Source of the DNA: Lineus longissimus
Taxonomy: Eukaryota > Nemertea > Pilidiophora > Heteronemertea > Lineidae
DNA: 64,000 bases
Direction of reading: 5' to 3'
Assembly: GCF_910592395.1 (NCBI RefSeq)
Contig: NC_088324.1
Span: 3,410,001-3,474,000 of the forward strand
A program made the position numbers and the translations under genes. Positions 47,704-58,570 of this stretch are shown here, one piece after another; positions within the stretch are counted from its first letter, which is position 1; each line of letters starts with the position of its first letter. The notes under the pieces were generated by a model, which did no database searches, was not told the origin of the DNA, and was given only the letters and a program-made list of their open reading frames with translations.

Positions 47704-48648
47704 ATGTTTGCGATTCCTATGTTTCAAGTTGTTGCCCTAAGACATAATAGAAGAGCAGAGAACTTTATTCGAACGCCTGCCTACAGTGGAGAACCGATTG
47801 AGCGGCATATGAGGCTGAACCAAGAACAATTTGATCACCTTGTTGATTATTTTCATGGATGGAGGCAGGCTAATCACCAGGGGAATGGCCAAGTCAACGC
47901 AAGTACATCTTCAAGAAGAATGAAAACTTTTTTGCACTACCTCGCTTCAGGAGGCTTTCACAGACAGGTCGGTTATGCTGTTGGTTATGCTAAGCCAACT
48001 GCAATATTACATGTGACTGAGGTTTCTGACTTTTTCTTTGACATAGCTGCGCGTCATATTTCATTCCCTGAGCAGGATGAGTTTGATCAACTGGCCCAGC
48101 CTCTGGTTGATATCGACGGAGTTGAGCGGCAAGTGATTCTTTTCATAGACGGCGTTATTGTGAAAATCCAAAAGCCTGATAGGGCTGGTGATGCGTATTA
48201 CTGTGGGAGGCCGGGGAAATGTTGCGACTCCATCAACGTGCAGTACGTTGTAGATCGATTTGGCAGGGTAAGACACGTTATAAGCGGAGTACCTGGATCG
48301 ACGCACGACAAAACAGCGGCCGAGTGGTCTCGAGAATTGTTCGACTTCCTTGATCAACTTCCAGAGGAGTATGTTATGCTTGGTGATCCTGCCTACAGGA
48401 ACCTGCACCGATCTGTGCTGATTACTTTTACTGGAAATAATCTTCGACAGGAACAACTAGATTTTAACAACAGATGCACTCGACTCCGTCAAATAGTTGA
48501 GAGGTCTATCGGATGTACTGAACTGATATGGAGGATCAATCAGCTAAAAGAGAATAGGTACGCTGCGAAATATGGCCCTGTTTTTCCATCAAAATGCACT
48601 GTAGCAACATGCGTGTTACACAACCTTTACACCAATTTCTTGGCTTGA
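47704..48648 (+). CDS. Harbinger B transposase, intact
   Basis: 314 residues. The N-terminal part has NQEQFDHLVDYFHGW. The catalytic motifs are FIDGVIVKI (first Asp), VPGSTHDKTAAEW (second Asp), MLGDPAYRN and IVERSIGCTELIW (Glu). VVDRFGRVRHV fills the central sheet. It is diverged from Harbinger A; the usual DGTH is DGVI here. The ATG is 49 bp right of the Harbinger A insertion, so the promoter region of this gene was split by that insertion while the coding part is untouched. The companion on the minus strand begins at 49890. Confidence 0.93.
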   Translation: MFAIPMFQVVALRHNRRAENFIRTPAYSGEPIERHMRLNQEQFDHLVDYFHGWRQANHQGNGQVNASTSSRRMKTFLHYLASGGFHRQVGYAVGYAKPTAILHVTEVSDFFFDIAARHISFPEQDEFDQLAQPLVDIDGVERQVILFIDGVIVKIQKPDRAGDAYYCGRPGKCCDSINVQYVVDRFGRVRHVISGVPGSTHDKTAAEWSRELFDFLDQLPEEYVMLGDPAYRNLHRSVLITFTGNNLRQEQLDFNNRCTRLRQIVERSIGCTELIWRINQLKENRYAAKYGPVFPSKCTVATCVLHNLYTNFLA

Positions 48649-49104
48649 ACCATATGTGAAAGACAAAGACAAAAGTAAAATAACTGAAAATGATTGCTTT
48701 TTCTTAGTATCCTTAATTTAGTAACTGAAAGAGAAGCCTACTTGGCTGTCCAATCTGTGGCATGTCACTACTTGTAAACAAATCCTGAACCAAAAATATT
48801 ATGGAATAGTCATGGCTAGAACTGAAGAAACAAAATAGTCTGTTATCACACAACAATTGTACCTCTCTGTTTTGTGGGTGTAGTATAGATCAAGCCACCA
48901 CTATAAAGAGCCATCTATAAAATTAACTAAAACTAATTCCTTGCTGTTAGCGTGACAAATCGCAGTTTCTGTAACTGTTTTCATCAATAAAATGTTGTTC
49001 ACTCAGCAATCATGGTAATTAATTGCATAAAAAGAGTCTTGTCTGTATGACGGGACTCGGTGCTTGAAAAATCCGGTATTGAGCGGGTTAGTAGGGACTG
49101 TAAT
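48649..49104. other. Gap between the convergent Harbinger B genes
   Basis: AT-rich. AATAAA at 48988 lies downstream of the plus-strand transposase and could serve its polyadenylation. No other feature seen. Confidence 0.5.
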
Positions 49105-49890
49105 TTAGTCGGTATCAGGTAATTGTTCAATAATGGTTATTCCTCTCTCCTCCAACACAGCAGCACGGAATAAACGAATCTCGTACACAAGTTCACGGAG
49201 CGTATCCCTGATTTCTTTCATCAAGTCACAAGTTTGCTCTTGATGTTGCACAGAAGAGTTCATGAAATCACTTTCGTCCCTGGCCTTCTTTCCTGTGGTC
49301 ACCGGGGGCATCATTTGTGAAGCAGGACGTTTTTTTCCGGCACTGGTACTGGCATCGGTTCCTGCCTGAACAGTTGGCGTTCCAGACCTTGATGTCGAAG
49401 GGGATGGAGTACTCCTATCTGAGCTGATGACAACACCGCGGTCATCTGGTATGCTGCAGTTTTCATCGCTAGGGGTTTGGGGTCGGGAGTTCGTTGCAGA
49501 TCCTGGCCTAGTGATGCCGGTTGGTGTCATAACAATTGCAGGTCTGGCTGCCCCGCCCTTCGGATAATAAAGTCGATGGAAAGAGTCAAAAAGTTCAAAT
49601 AATTCACGAGAGTCCTTGAGTTTTAAACCAGGGTGCATATCATCTGTTGCAGCCCCTGAAGCCTGCTGTGTCTTGATGGCATCTCGATATTCCTTCCCTA
49701 GGTTCTTAAGCATATTTTCAACCACTTCGGCGTGGGTACCAACGTGGTTCCCTACTGCTGCATAAAATTCCTGGACCAGAGCATTCTTCTTGGCACGACA
49801 AAGTGCCTCATGGTGATCAATCATGTACTCAAGAGTTTGCATCCTCTTCTCGAGTGTCCACTGGAAGCGTTTCTTCCCCTTTCCGTCCAT
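49105..49890 (-). CDS. Myb/SANT-like accessory protein of Harbinger B
   Basis: 261 residues in one exon. The N-terminus KKRFQWTLEKRMQTLEYMID begins a Myb/SANT-like domain (to about residue 90, with FELFDSFHRLYYPKGG following). The middle is Ser/Thr/Pro-rich and probably disordered, with a KKRPAS basic patch. The C-terminus is a coiled coil (LRELVYEIRLFRAAVLEERG). The position, opposite and convergent to the transposase, matches the two-gene plan of Harbinger elements. Open throughout. Confidence 0.85.
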   Translation of the reverse strand: MDGKGKKRFQWTLEKRMQTLEYMIDHHEALCRAKKNALVQEFYAAVGNHVGTHAEVVENMLKNLGKEYRDAIKTQQASGAATDDMHPGLKLKDSRELFELFDSFHRLYYPKGGAARPAIVMTPTGITRPGSATNSRPQTPSDENCSIPDDRGVVISSDRSTPSPSTSRSGTPTVQAGTDASTSAGKKRPASQMMPPVTTGKKARDESDFMNSSVQHQEQTCDLMKEIRDTLRELVYEIRLFRAAVLEERGITIIEQLPDTD

Positions 49891-50290
49891 GATGACTGCT
49901 CAGATGACAGACTTACACTAAAGATCTACGCATAGTCCAATTCAACCTCTCTTCAACATGGGCAAAGTGCCAGACCTGTGCAACCAGGAAACCAAGTGAA
50001 ACTAACATCATTATGTAACTGTGGCATGGATTATTTACCACTGACATGTGCCAGGCTTGGCACCTTGCCCATGTAGAAGTAAAGTATCTAGAAGGTGTTA
50101 GGAAAGTATTATTCAAGTGTAATCTTGGTGTAACCCAGGTGTCACCAAGGTGTTAACCTGAACTTGGTGTCTAGGGTTCAGGTTAACACTTTTCACAGAG
50201 ATTACACTTGGATAATCTAGGTGTAGAGTTCACTCTGAGATTTGACCTCACCCATTGTCATTCTTCTGGTATGTGTTGAACACTTTCAAG

Positions 50291-50655
50291 TAAGGACAAC
50301 CTAGGGACAAGACATCCTTTATGATCCTACGAGTGACGCGATATGAATTCATTCATCCAAAGGATGTCCTATTTGGGAGATACGTTGCACAACTCTCAAA
50401 TCAGGACAACATGGACCAGCCTAATCCGTCAAATGGAAGGTTGTCCCAACAGGAGGATGTCCTCCTGAGTACGTGTTGAACAGACGTCTTTCGTGTTCAA
50501 GTAAGGACAACCTAGGGACAAGACATCCTTTATGATCCTACGAGTGTCGCGATATGAATTCATTCATCCAAAGGATGTCCTATTTGGGAGATACGTTGCA
50601 CAACTCTCAAATCAGGTCAACATGGACTCGCCTAATCCGTCAAACATTGTCCTGT
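50291..50655. repeat. Tandem duplication, period 211 bp
   Basis: TAAGGACAACCTAGGGACAA at 50291 recurs at 50502, and about 150 bp stay nearly identical (through CTACGAGTG, GATATGAATTCATTCATCCA, AGGATGTCC and GCACAACTCTCAAATCAGG). A diverged third partial copy begins about 50726 (AGGACAACCTAGGG). Similar AGGACA and TGTCCT-rich DNA lies just left of Harbinger B (44080-44400), so that element probably inserted into this repeat region. Confidence 0.85.
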
Positions 50656-52242
50656 AGGAGGAGGGGTGCTGCACTGAGCAGACCTCCCTTTGGGGTGCAC
50701 TTTGGAAAAAGACGGTCCTGCTATGAGGACAACCTAGGGATCAGATCAGACGGACATATCCTTTATAATCATAGGGAGGGGTCGCAATACGACATTCATT
50801 CATCTGATAGATGTTATTGTGGGAGGTATGTGGATGTGACATGTCTCCTTCAGGTTTGGGGGGAGAGTGCGGACGACTCTGCAATACTTTCCCCTGAATA
50901 TAAGGCGGTGTCCTTCAGGAGAGATTCATTCCCAGGAACAATATTAAGAGAAGTACATGCTCTCATATTTGATCGATCATCCCAGGTGTCTGTGCGAGGT
51001 GTCCTCAGAAGGTCTTTCTGCAAATCCCATTACATATATGCAGCTCCACTTCAGTTTCCATGAAATTATCAAACCAAGGTTGGTACACCTATGTACAAGA
51101 CATCATGCTACAGAATAATTTTACAGAAAAATAAGTTGTCGAATAAAATGCCTTTATTATTACAAAGTACATAAAATATATTTTCTGAAATTACAAGGAA
51201 GCACTTTTATAAACAATAGAAAGGCACCATTGCCACTGTCCAGCAGTGAAAAAAAAATCAACATGTTAATCATAATACCGGGTACAATGTATAAGGAATG
51301 AAGAAGTATCTTGGCAGCAGGAGAGGCCACACTACAAACATCGACATCTCAGTAAATAAATATACGGTACAGTCCGAGTCACAAATGTCATCACAAAAAT
51401 CGTATCATTGGTGTCACTTATGCGAAGGTCGCGCGTAAACGGTGTTAAATCGAGAGATGTGTGTCACTGCCACATCATTCGGCACAGACCTCAAACGCAT
51501 GTCATGCATCGCTTGATGTGACGCGAGAGGGATGACATTATGTGACTTGGACTGTATCATTTTTGTCCGTGGACAGGAGATTCAACATAGTGTGGTACAT
51601 ACCAATCACAGGATTTTGATTTTTAAATAAAAAATCCACACATACATGTATCACATTACAACCATACAAGAAATTTAAGTGAGACAAAGCTAGCTCACTG
51701 AGTCGAATTTAAGTTTTACCAAAATTAAGCATTACACTGGAGACTTTCATCTAAGATGAATCACAAATGACTTAGGGCAAGACGCACATCAAGACTTGAG
51801 AGCACACACTTAAATTTTTGATTAAAGGGGCTATTAATGATAACATTTGATGAAATCATTAGTACATGTAATGCCCAGCACCAGCAAGTCATATTTAGAA
51901 CATTATGTCTACAATGTAGAGTTACAATATCAACTAGAAATGTACAAGTAGATGTAATTCACTTGGTAAGCACCAACTTTACCGTAAAATCGAACAATAC
52001 AGAATATCATGCTTTCATGCTGCCGGACTTCAAACGCAAGTTTACTTTTAGGAGAGTCGCAATTTTGCTACATTCGTACGAATCTGATGGGATACCTTGA
52101 GCTCTTTAAGCATAGCTTTCATTTCTTGCACACTCATCGAATTTACATCGACATCACCAGATTTCTGAGCTTCAGTGCAAGTAACGACCGGCTCAACTCG
52201 ACGACGCTTTTCGAAAATCTGTTTCTGCCAATAGCCATCTTG
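50656..52242. other. Spacer, no gene supported
   Basis: A plus-strand frame at 50554-51063 overlaps the duplication and has no domain. AATAAA occurs at about 51142. The remainder is AT-rich with occasional TACATGTA words and nothing I can assign. Confidence 0.4.
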
Positions 52243-52298
52243 TTTTTAGCTCACCTCTTAGCAGAGGTGAGCTTATCCCATACCGTGGCGTCCGTCGT

Positions 52299-52330
<32 letters not shown>

Positions 52331-53360
52331 CGTCGTCCGTTAGCAGGGCACGTTTCGTAACTGTTAGAGCTATTGAGTTGAAACTTGGTACACATGTACC
52401 CTTATGTAATGACACCTTGGAGACCAAGTTTCGGTTTGATTCGTTTCATGGTTTGGCCACCAGGGGGCCAAACGTTAAAAGTGAAAATATGCAATATCTC
52501 CCTTAATAGTAGTCAGGAAATTTTGAAAAAAATATGGTAGGTACTTCTAGCAAAGGTGCATCATATATCCTCCGGGTTTTTGATTTGACCTCCTTTTCAA
52601 GGTCACAGAGGTCAAATGGTGTAAATTGGCCGTTAGGATGTAACGATGGCACGTTTCTAAACTGCAATGACTATTGATACCAAATTTGGTACACATTTAC
52701 CCCCTTAGTCAGGTGATCTCAGGGATTGAAGTTTGGTCCAATATGATTCACCACTTGACCACCAGGGGGCAAAATCCAAAAACCTTAAAATGTGATTATT
52801 CCTTAACTTCTTGCCCGATTGCCACCAATTTGATATCATGGGTACATCTAACCACCGTACAGTATATGTCGCACAGGTTTTTAATTTGACCTTCTTGTCA
52901 AGGTCACAGAGGTCAAATGGCGTAAATTCGCTGTCAGGCCGTAACTATGGCACGTTTCTTAACTGGAATGACTATTGATCACAAATTAAGTACACATGTA
53001 CCCCTTGGTCAGGTGATCTCAGGTACCGAAGTTTGGTGCAATCTGATTTGCCGTTTGGCCTCCAGGGAGGGGGCCAAATCCTAAATTCTTCAAAATGCCA
53101 TTATTCCTAGTAATGACTTGCCTGATTGGCACCAATTTCATATCATAGGTACATCTAATTCTAACAACCATTCAATGTGTCACCCGGGTCTTCTTTGATT
53201 TGACCTACTTTTCAAGGTCACAGAGGTCGAATGTACTGTAAATTGGCCATTTTGGGGAAATTGTAATTGCTTGGACCTACATCAAACCTAACACTACATG
53301 ACACAATACCATGCTCTTTATCCATCTTTCCTCCACATGAGGTGAGCACAATGGCCCTGT
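52243..53360. repeat. Dispersed repeat with GTC microsatellite and about 300-bp tandem units
   Basis: It starts TTTTTAGCTCACCTC and GCAGAGGTGAGCTTATCCCA, then a CGTC/GTC microsatellite (about 52288-52340). Three tandem units of about 300 bp follow. Markers are GGCACGTTTC, GGTACACATGTACCC, CCAGGGGGC, and AAGGTCACAGAGGTCAAATG at about 52600, 52900 and 53214. It ends near GAGGTGAGCACAATGGCC. This AGGTGAGC-bounded plan with nearly identical units looks like a non-autonomous mobile element. Non-coding. Confidence 0.7.
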
Positions 53361-53405
53361 CCATTTTTTACAGTAGGAATTTGGAGACCTTTTTTTATGG
53401 GCAAG

Positions 53406-55686
53406 CTAATTCTGCCTCCAAGTTGTTTTTACAATGTCACTACAAGCCCCTATTTTGTTCGAGTGCTGCTTATGTATGCTCTTGACATGATCATTCAGTT
53501 TTTCCATTCCCTGTGCACTGAATTTCTTAAGACCGTTGTGAGAGGCACACAATTTTGGTACATGGTAAACAGCAATATGCATATAAGGGGTCACACGTTT
53601 CTTCTCGTATCCTTTCCTTTTGTTCCCAATGGAGAGGAACAAGCGAATCCAGTCACGAGCCATACAAAAAACTGTTTCGGCGAGAACCTCATCATCGTGA
53701 TTAGCCGATATGAATTGATAAAATGTTGCAAAATCTTGCCAAATTTGGGCCACCACTGTCTCAGTTTGGGGGTGAAGAACCTTGTTTTGGAGTAACGCTT
53801 GGGGCAATAACTTCAGCAACTTTTTCTTTTCATCTCCAACTAAACTGGAGGAGTCAAAACCGTTCTTGCGGTTTTTATCGGTGGTCATCCACACCCTGAA
53901 ACTCACACCACAGGACCTAACCGCCTTTATCAATGCATTCAAATGTGAATCAGGATTTGCAAGGTTTTTTTCAATGCAACCTAAGTGTTCCTTTTCATCT
54001 AAGTCAAGACAATCCTGAATGAGGTTTTCCGTCATTCTATCAGTAATCCGGAGCATTAAATGCAACTCACCAACTATGATTTGATCAAATGGTAGCTTTA
54101 CAAGAGGCAAATTCACACAACTAAATGATTGTGATAGACAGCAAGACTCAACTTCTTCCATGCTACGAGCCCTTGGAAGGGTATCATAATAATCCATAGG
54201 TTTCGAGGTATCCCAGCGAGAATCAGGAGCAAGAATATCATTTTCAACCTTACAATACAAACATGCATACTTTGAGGTAGCACCAGACATACCCATGACA
54301 TTCTGAAGAAACTTGTAATCAGCCCCTAAGAACACTTTTAATGGGTAATCCTCTCCATCTATTTTTACAAAACCACGATCATGAAGCAGGTTCATGGCTG
54401 CCCAGACATTTGCAAAAGACGTTTCATACATCTCATAACTTTCGTGGCCTTTTACTACTGCAACGGCATGATGAGCACCTCCATTAGCAGTCTCAGGTTT
54501 GTCAGGAGAGTACAACGAAAAACTCATAACACACATACCATTTTTTCTCGAAACATTGGTGCCATCACCAGAAAACTTCACATGAAAAGATGGCTTTGTC
54601 TCAGACGCCTTCAGTTCTGGATGCTGATCAACAAGACACTTGATAGTGAACTCCAGTTCAGTCTCTATATCTAACTCAGCCCCTTCAGCAACACCTGGTG
54701 TTTTTTCTACATGGCAAAGTTTGTTCATATCATTGCGCAGCTGCTTTACCAAATACGACCTGGGAAGACCATCACCAACCAAAGTCATTTCGTGATAAAA
54801 GGCATCTGACACATAAAACCGATCTAAAAGGTACAAAACCTGCTCAAGGGAGCTCCTGTCAGAATGACTCAACGTACCAGATTGTATGTTGTGCTGGTTT
54901 CCTGCATCATCTTTCACACTCACCGAGTCTAGCTTTAAACCATACAATTCGAGGAACCACAGAGCACACTCTGCTCTCGACTTGACCTCTTTCAAGCGTC
55001 GCAGTTGATACGACCTTGAAAATTTGCTGAAATTCGACCGTGCACCTTGTTTTCCACCCTGGATATCGAGAGAAGTGCCACACAGCTTTTCTACATATGA
55101 CCGCAACGTTTGATTTGTTTCAAGCAAATTTGCTGCATTGTCTTTTTCAAGTTTCAAATCTTGATGCAGCAAGTCATTAAGCACCTTCAAGTCACAAATT
55201 TCCGAGTGCAGTTTCAAGATTTCTTGTTCGAAATTCGCAATTTGCTCATGAGCTACAGCCAACTGATCTTCCACCTCTCCAATTTTTTCTCCTGCCACAA
55301 CCAACTGTTCTTGTACGAATTCCAACTTTCTCTTCGTGGCTGGGAAAGTTGTCAGGTCTTCCCGTCGAATGTTCAATCGGAGCAGTTTGCTTAACAAAGA
55401 GACACGCTTTCTGCCAGTAGTTTTACGAACTTTTTTTTGCAATAACAGGGCATTCTCTACGAAGCCTTTCACCAAGACGAAAATTGTCACCTTTCAAATT
55501 CATGCAATAGTTCACACAAAGAAATCTCTCTAGAAGTGAAAAATACCTGGCGACAGACGATTGTGCTTCATCAAACCAAGAAATGGCGACAGAGTATGGT
55601 ATCTCAACGGAAAAAATGTAAGCGTCATTTTCTTTGAACATTGGACTGGTCACAAGGGACAACGCTGGTTTAGAAAGAGCAGGCAT
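53406..55686 (-). CDS. RAG1/Transib-core-like protein, probable transposase
   Basis: One long frame (694 codons, 53406-55490) with its probable true start at 55686 (MPALSKPAL), reached by one frame change at an A7 run near 55436. Numbering from the first codon of the long frame: a coiled coil at about 50-130; FSGDGTN (D309); LGADYKF (D391); C410-x2-C413; GELHLMLR at 475; YMHIAVYHVP (H638 and H643); GMEKLNDH (E663); and NKIGACSDIVKTTW at the end. In mouse RAG1 the second Asp lies 19 residues before its C-x2-C pair. The two zinc His are 5 apart, the second followed by VP, and the last Glu lies 20 residues later. All of those spacings are identical here. Function as a transposase is inferred. 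Confidence 0.6.
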
Positions 55687-56217
55687 TTTGGCTGATACGT
55701 GTACGATACGTGTACAGTTGTATGTTTCAATCAAAAGAATTCTGAACCATAACATCTAGTCAATGACATCATCAAAATCAAGTTAAACAAGAGTTGCCAA
55801 CCTAACTTTACATCTGGAGGACAAATAACTAATAGTCTGCAGGACAAAGATCAGAAAAGTTAACTGATCATGGAGGACTATACTTCACCAGTGTGATAAT
55901 TAAATAAGACAACCGAAATACACAGGAATATGCTGTACACGTACACTTGTAAATGTAAACTACAGTGTACTTACTACTAACTAGTACTATTTTGGATGAT
56001 TTGTGTGCATGTAAATGTTAGGAAACAAACATGTACATTTAGTACAACAATGTCAAATGGCTAGGTTGGCATCTCTAGTTTAGATTAGAATAACAAGTGC
56101 GTACAAATGTAGCAAATAGTATTCACATTCATTCAAGTACATGAAAAATGTCATTTTAATGCACAACACCAGATGAGCAGGGGGCAGGAGTCCTCATTTA
56201 AAAACCATACAATGTTG
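55687..56217. other. Spacer upstream of the RAG1-like gene
   Basis: AT-rich, with GTACATTT and ACATGTA words. I looked for CACWRTG-type heptamers that would mark a Transib-like terminus and found no convincing one in the right orientation. No gene. Confidence 0.4.
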
Positions 56218-56759
56218 TTAGTCCGACATGTCATTTTCAGCATCATGAATTGAAAACGGATCAACGCAACACTTGATCGCAAGTTTCTCCACAGGCAACC
56301 ATTTTAGTTCGTGAAGCTCTCCGTCCTGATTAAATCCATAGTTTTTAGGGGTATAGGAAACAAACACTTTCATTAGAACAGGAAATACAAGGCTCATACC
56401 ACTTCCTTCACAATCGACAATGTATCGCCACCCAGGCAGAAGGCCGAAACTTTCCAAATCCACCTTGGAATAAGCCAAATATCCCCGAATACGCGACTCG
56501 ACCGGCCTGGCATCTGAAGAAATATTCCGGAACGCATCAAGGAAAACGGTGATTGTCATTGGTTTTGTCTGGTTCGTTTTCCCACGTAAAATTGACTGCA
56601 ATGCAGCAGTGATTTGGCAGCGTGTCTGCTGAACCCTGGCCGGCTCTACTGGCGGATTTAGGAATGAGAGAAGAACGTCATCAGTAAGGTTGGTCTGGGG
56701 TTCCCACGAGGCATCTTCGATTGGGTAGCCCTTCCATTCAACAAGGTACTCTTCGCCCT
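56218..56759 (-). CDS. Chromodomain-containing exon
   Basis: After an acceptor (TTTTGTATTTTCAG) the exon starts GEEYLVEWKGYPIEDASWEP and QTNL, a chromodomain lacking its first strand, which must lie in an upstream exon I could not find. It continues for about 150 residues without another known domain (FLDAFRNIS, GYLAYSKVDLESFG, GWRYIVDCEG, ELKWLPVEKLA) to an acidic end and a stop at 56218. The chromodomain would bind methylated histone tails or act as a targeting module. It sits head-to-tail with the RAG1-like gene on the same strand, 530 bp upstream of it, but is more likely an independent gene. Confidence 0.6.
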
Positions 56760-56904
56760 GAAAATACAAAATTGAAGTTTGTTTTTGAATACTTTAGAAA
56801 GACAAAACAACTGGTAGGGGGATAAGGATACTGAAATCAAACACATTTCACTCCGATAGCAGGTACATGTACACTTCAGGGAAATAAAGAAATGTGCGAC
56901 AAAA

Positions 56905-58201
56905 ACAACTTGGCAATATCCCGAAAGATGCAAAATATATAGTCCACTTCGTAAGATAGAACGTTGCTCCGGTTTTCCTTGACACAAAAGGGAGTAGGCT
57001 TCTCCAAGGGTCGATACTACATAAGTTCCGTGTGTTATTTCTGTTACTGATTCGTTGAAGTCGCTTGTGCCGGTGATGGACACTCGGCAGTGCTCACGCA
57101 ATTCTTCTTCCCCTGTTAGGATCCCTCTAGGACAGAGTTTCTTCGCACGATCATACATCGGCCCGGTTCGACAGATTGTGGGCCGACTTCCAATGTACGT
57201 GCTCGGGAAGAATAGTCCTCCTGTTTCGGTATGAAGAGCTACATCCTGCGGAACATGTAGTTGAACAGCAACTCCAGTTACGTTTGAAGGGACTGGCCAC
57301 GTTCGTATATGGTAACGGAGGTACTTTACATTATTGACGAGTGGTAGAGAAGCTTTAAATACAAGTCTATCAGAATCTCCCCAGTACGGATGTATCTTGA
57401 TGTGTTCATAGTACCATGAAGGTTTCTCTTCTGGGCCATTCGAACAATCCGTGCAAGTTCATCTGGTGGCAGAATCTCTTTGGTTAACCAACCTAACTCA
57501 AGTGCAGCTCGCTGACGGTAAAACCTAGCTACTTGCCGTAGCCATCGATGGTGAACTGCTTCAATCATGGACAACACCCGATCAATCTCCGCGTCTATCT
57601 CTAGGATAACGATCTTGGTCCGGGTGTAGTTCAATATTTCCTCCAATTGAATGACGTGGGTTGCAAGCTTGGATATGTAGCCTTCGACTTTCGTAATGTG
57701 TTGGCGATTCTCCTTTACTTCTTGGCGAGTCTGGTTGACAACGGTGACTAGCTCGGCAGCAACATGTACTATTTTCTGGTCAGTGAGGGTCATCTCGTCT
57801 AGACGGCGCTTAATGGCTCTGACCTCAGCATTTGTAGACGTTCCGAATAACTTTCTGGCGATGGTACCAATAAATGGAAGGACAGCTGACCTGCGTCGTC
57901 GTGGGCGAGATTGAGGTAGTGTTTACATCATCTCCGCGATGCGCTGCATCGATATCTGCTTGGTTGAATTCGAAGATGATCGGAGCCAATGAAGTTTTCC
58001 TACCGCATGTTGGAAGGCACAAATTCGTTGTCGAAGGTGGGGATTGTTGATTGGTGTATCCAAGGTCACAATAATATCCCACATGGCAATGTGGCTGCGT
58101 ATCTCGTCTCCGCCTGTCACAAGTAGACCATCTTGTAGTTCCGCTGGTTGGTTAAAGGGCAAATCAACACCGGCTCCAAGGACGATGGTTGACGTGCACA
58201 A
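56905..58201 (-). pseudogene. Errantivirus/baculovirus F-type envelope relic
   Basis: The product of this gene class is a membrane fusion protein made as a precursor. Order on the minus strand: an ectodomain piece at 57923-58201, a furin-like RPRRRR site at about 57884-57900 with a hydrophobic stretch directly after it, a long helical heptad region (57450-57790), then a Cys-containing ectodomain (56905-57300, with WPVPSNVTG and ICRTGPMYDRA). Lesions: an in-frame stop at 57923-57925, a frame change near 57355, and no transmembrane anchor after about 56905. No gag, pol or LTR is nearby, so only the envelope part remains. Old, inactive copy. Confidence 0.7.
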
Positions 58202-58324
58202 AATCAGTAGACTTCGTCGTCGTGAAACGTGAAATAAAATGCCGTTGGTGAAATGCGAATTGTCCTCCTATAATCCCTTTGATAAATTTCAGCTATCAAT
58301 CAATCCAACGAAATCCTGTATAAT

Positions 58325-58344
58325 CATGGAGGTATTATTAAGAA
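58325..58344 (+). repeat. 20-mer shared with the palindrome at 58969
   Basis: CATGGAGGTATTATTAAGAA occurs here and, identically, at 58969-58988, where it forms the left arm and loop of a 30-bp palindrome. The two copies flank the first exon of the PHD gene. Confidence 0.8.
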
Positions 58345-58570
58345 GGAGAGAGAACGGAGCCCACTTCAAAGAATACAATCATCCTTCCGACCATAGATAT
58401 GTGTATTCGAAACCCCTCGCGTTAATCCCTTCCAATACCCCGGCCGGCCGAGCGCGTTATGACGGAAAGTATCCGAAACTGACGAACTAGTTTCAGAGTC
58501 GCGATCGGCAACTTCCGTGACTAATCGGGCGCCTTCTTCGTCATTTCACTGTGGCAACTCATTAAACAAC

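Larger units (their letters stand above)
44402..50259. mobile_element. Harbinger B element, host of Harbinger A
   Basis: A perfect 28-bp terminal inverted repeat (44402-44429 and 50232-50259, GACAATGGGTGAGGTCAAAT then CTCAGAGT) bounds the element. It encodes a DDE transposase at 47704 on plus and a Myb/SANT-like protein at 49890 on minus, converging. The subterminal regions are full of GTTAAC-containing words such as AGGTGTTAAC and CTTAACACC. A second element (44659-47652) is inserted in its left part. Without it, Harbinger B would be about 2.86 kb. I could not define the target-site duplication because the bases next to the repeats are themselves palindromic (ACAAT/ATTGT). Confidence 0.88.

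Noticed and set aside
53347-53353. CACAATG, a Transib/RSS-like heptamer, just beyond the end of the RAG1-like gene
   Set aside because: It is part of the closing GAGGTGAGCACAATGGCC of the dispersed repeat at 52243-53360, and I found no inverted partner on the other side of the gene.
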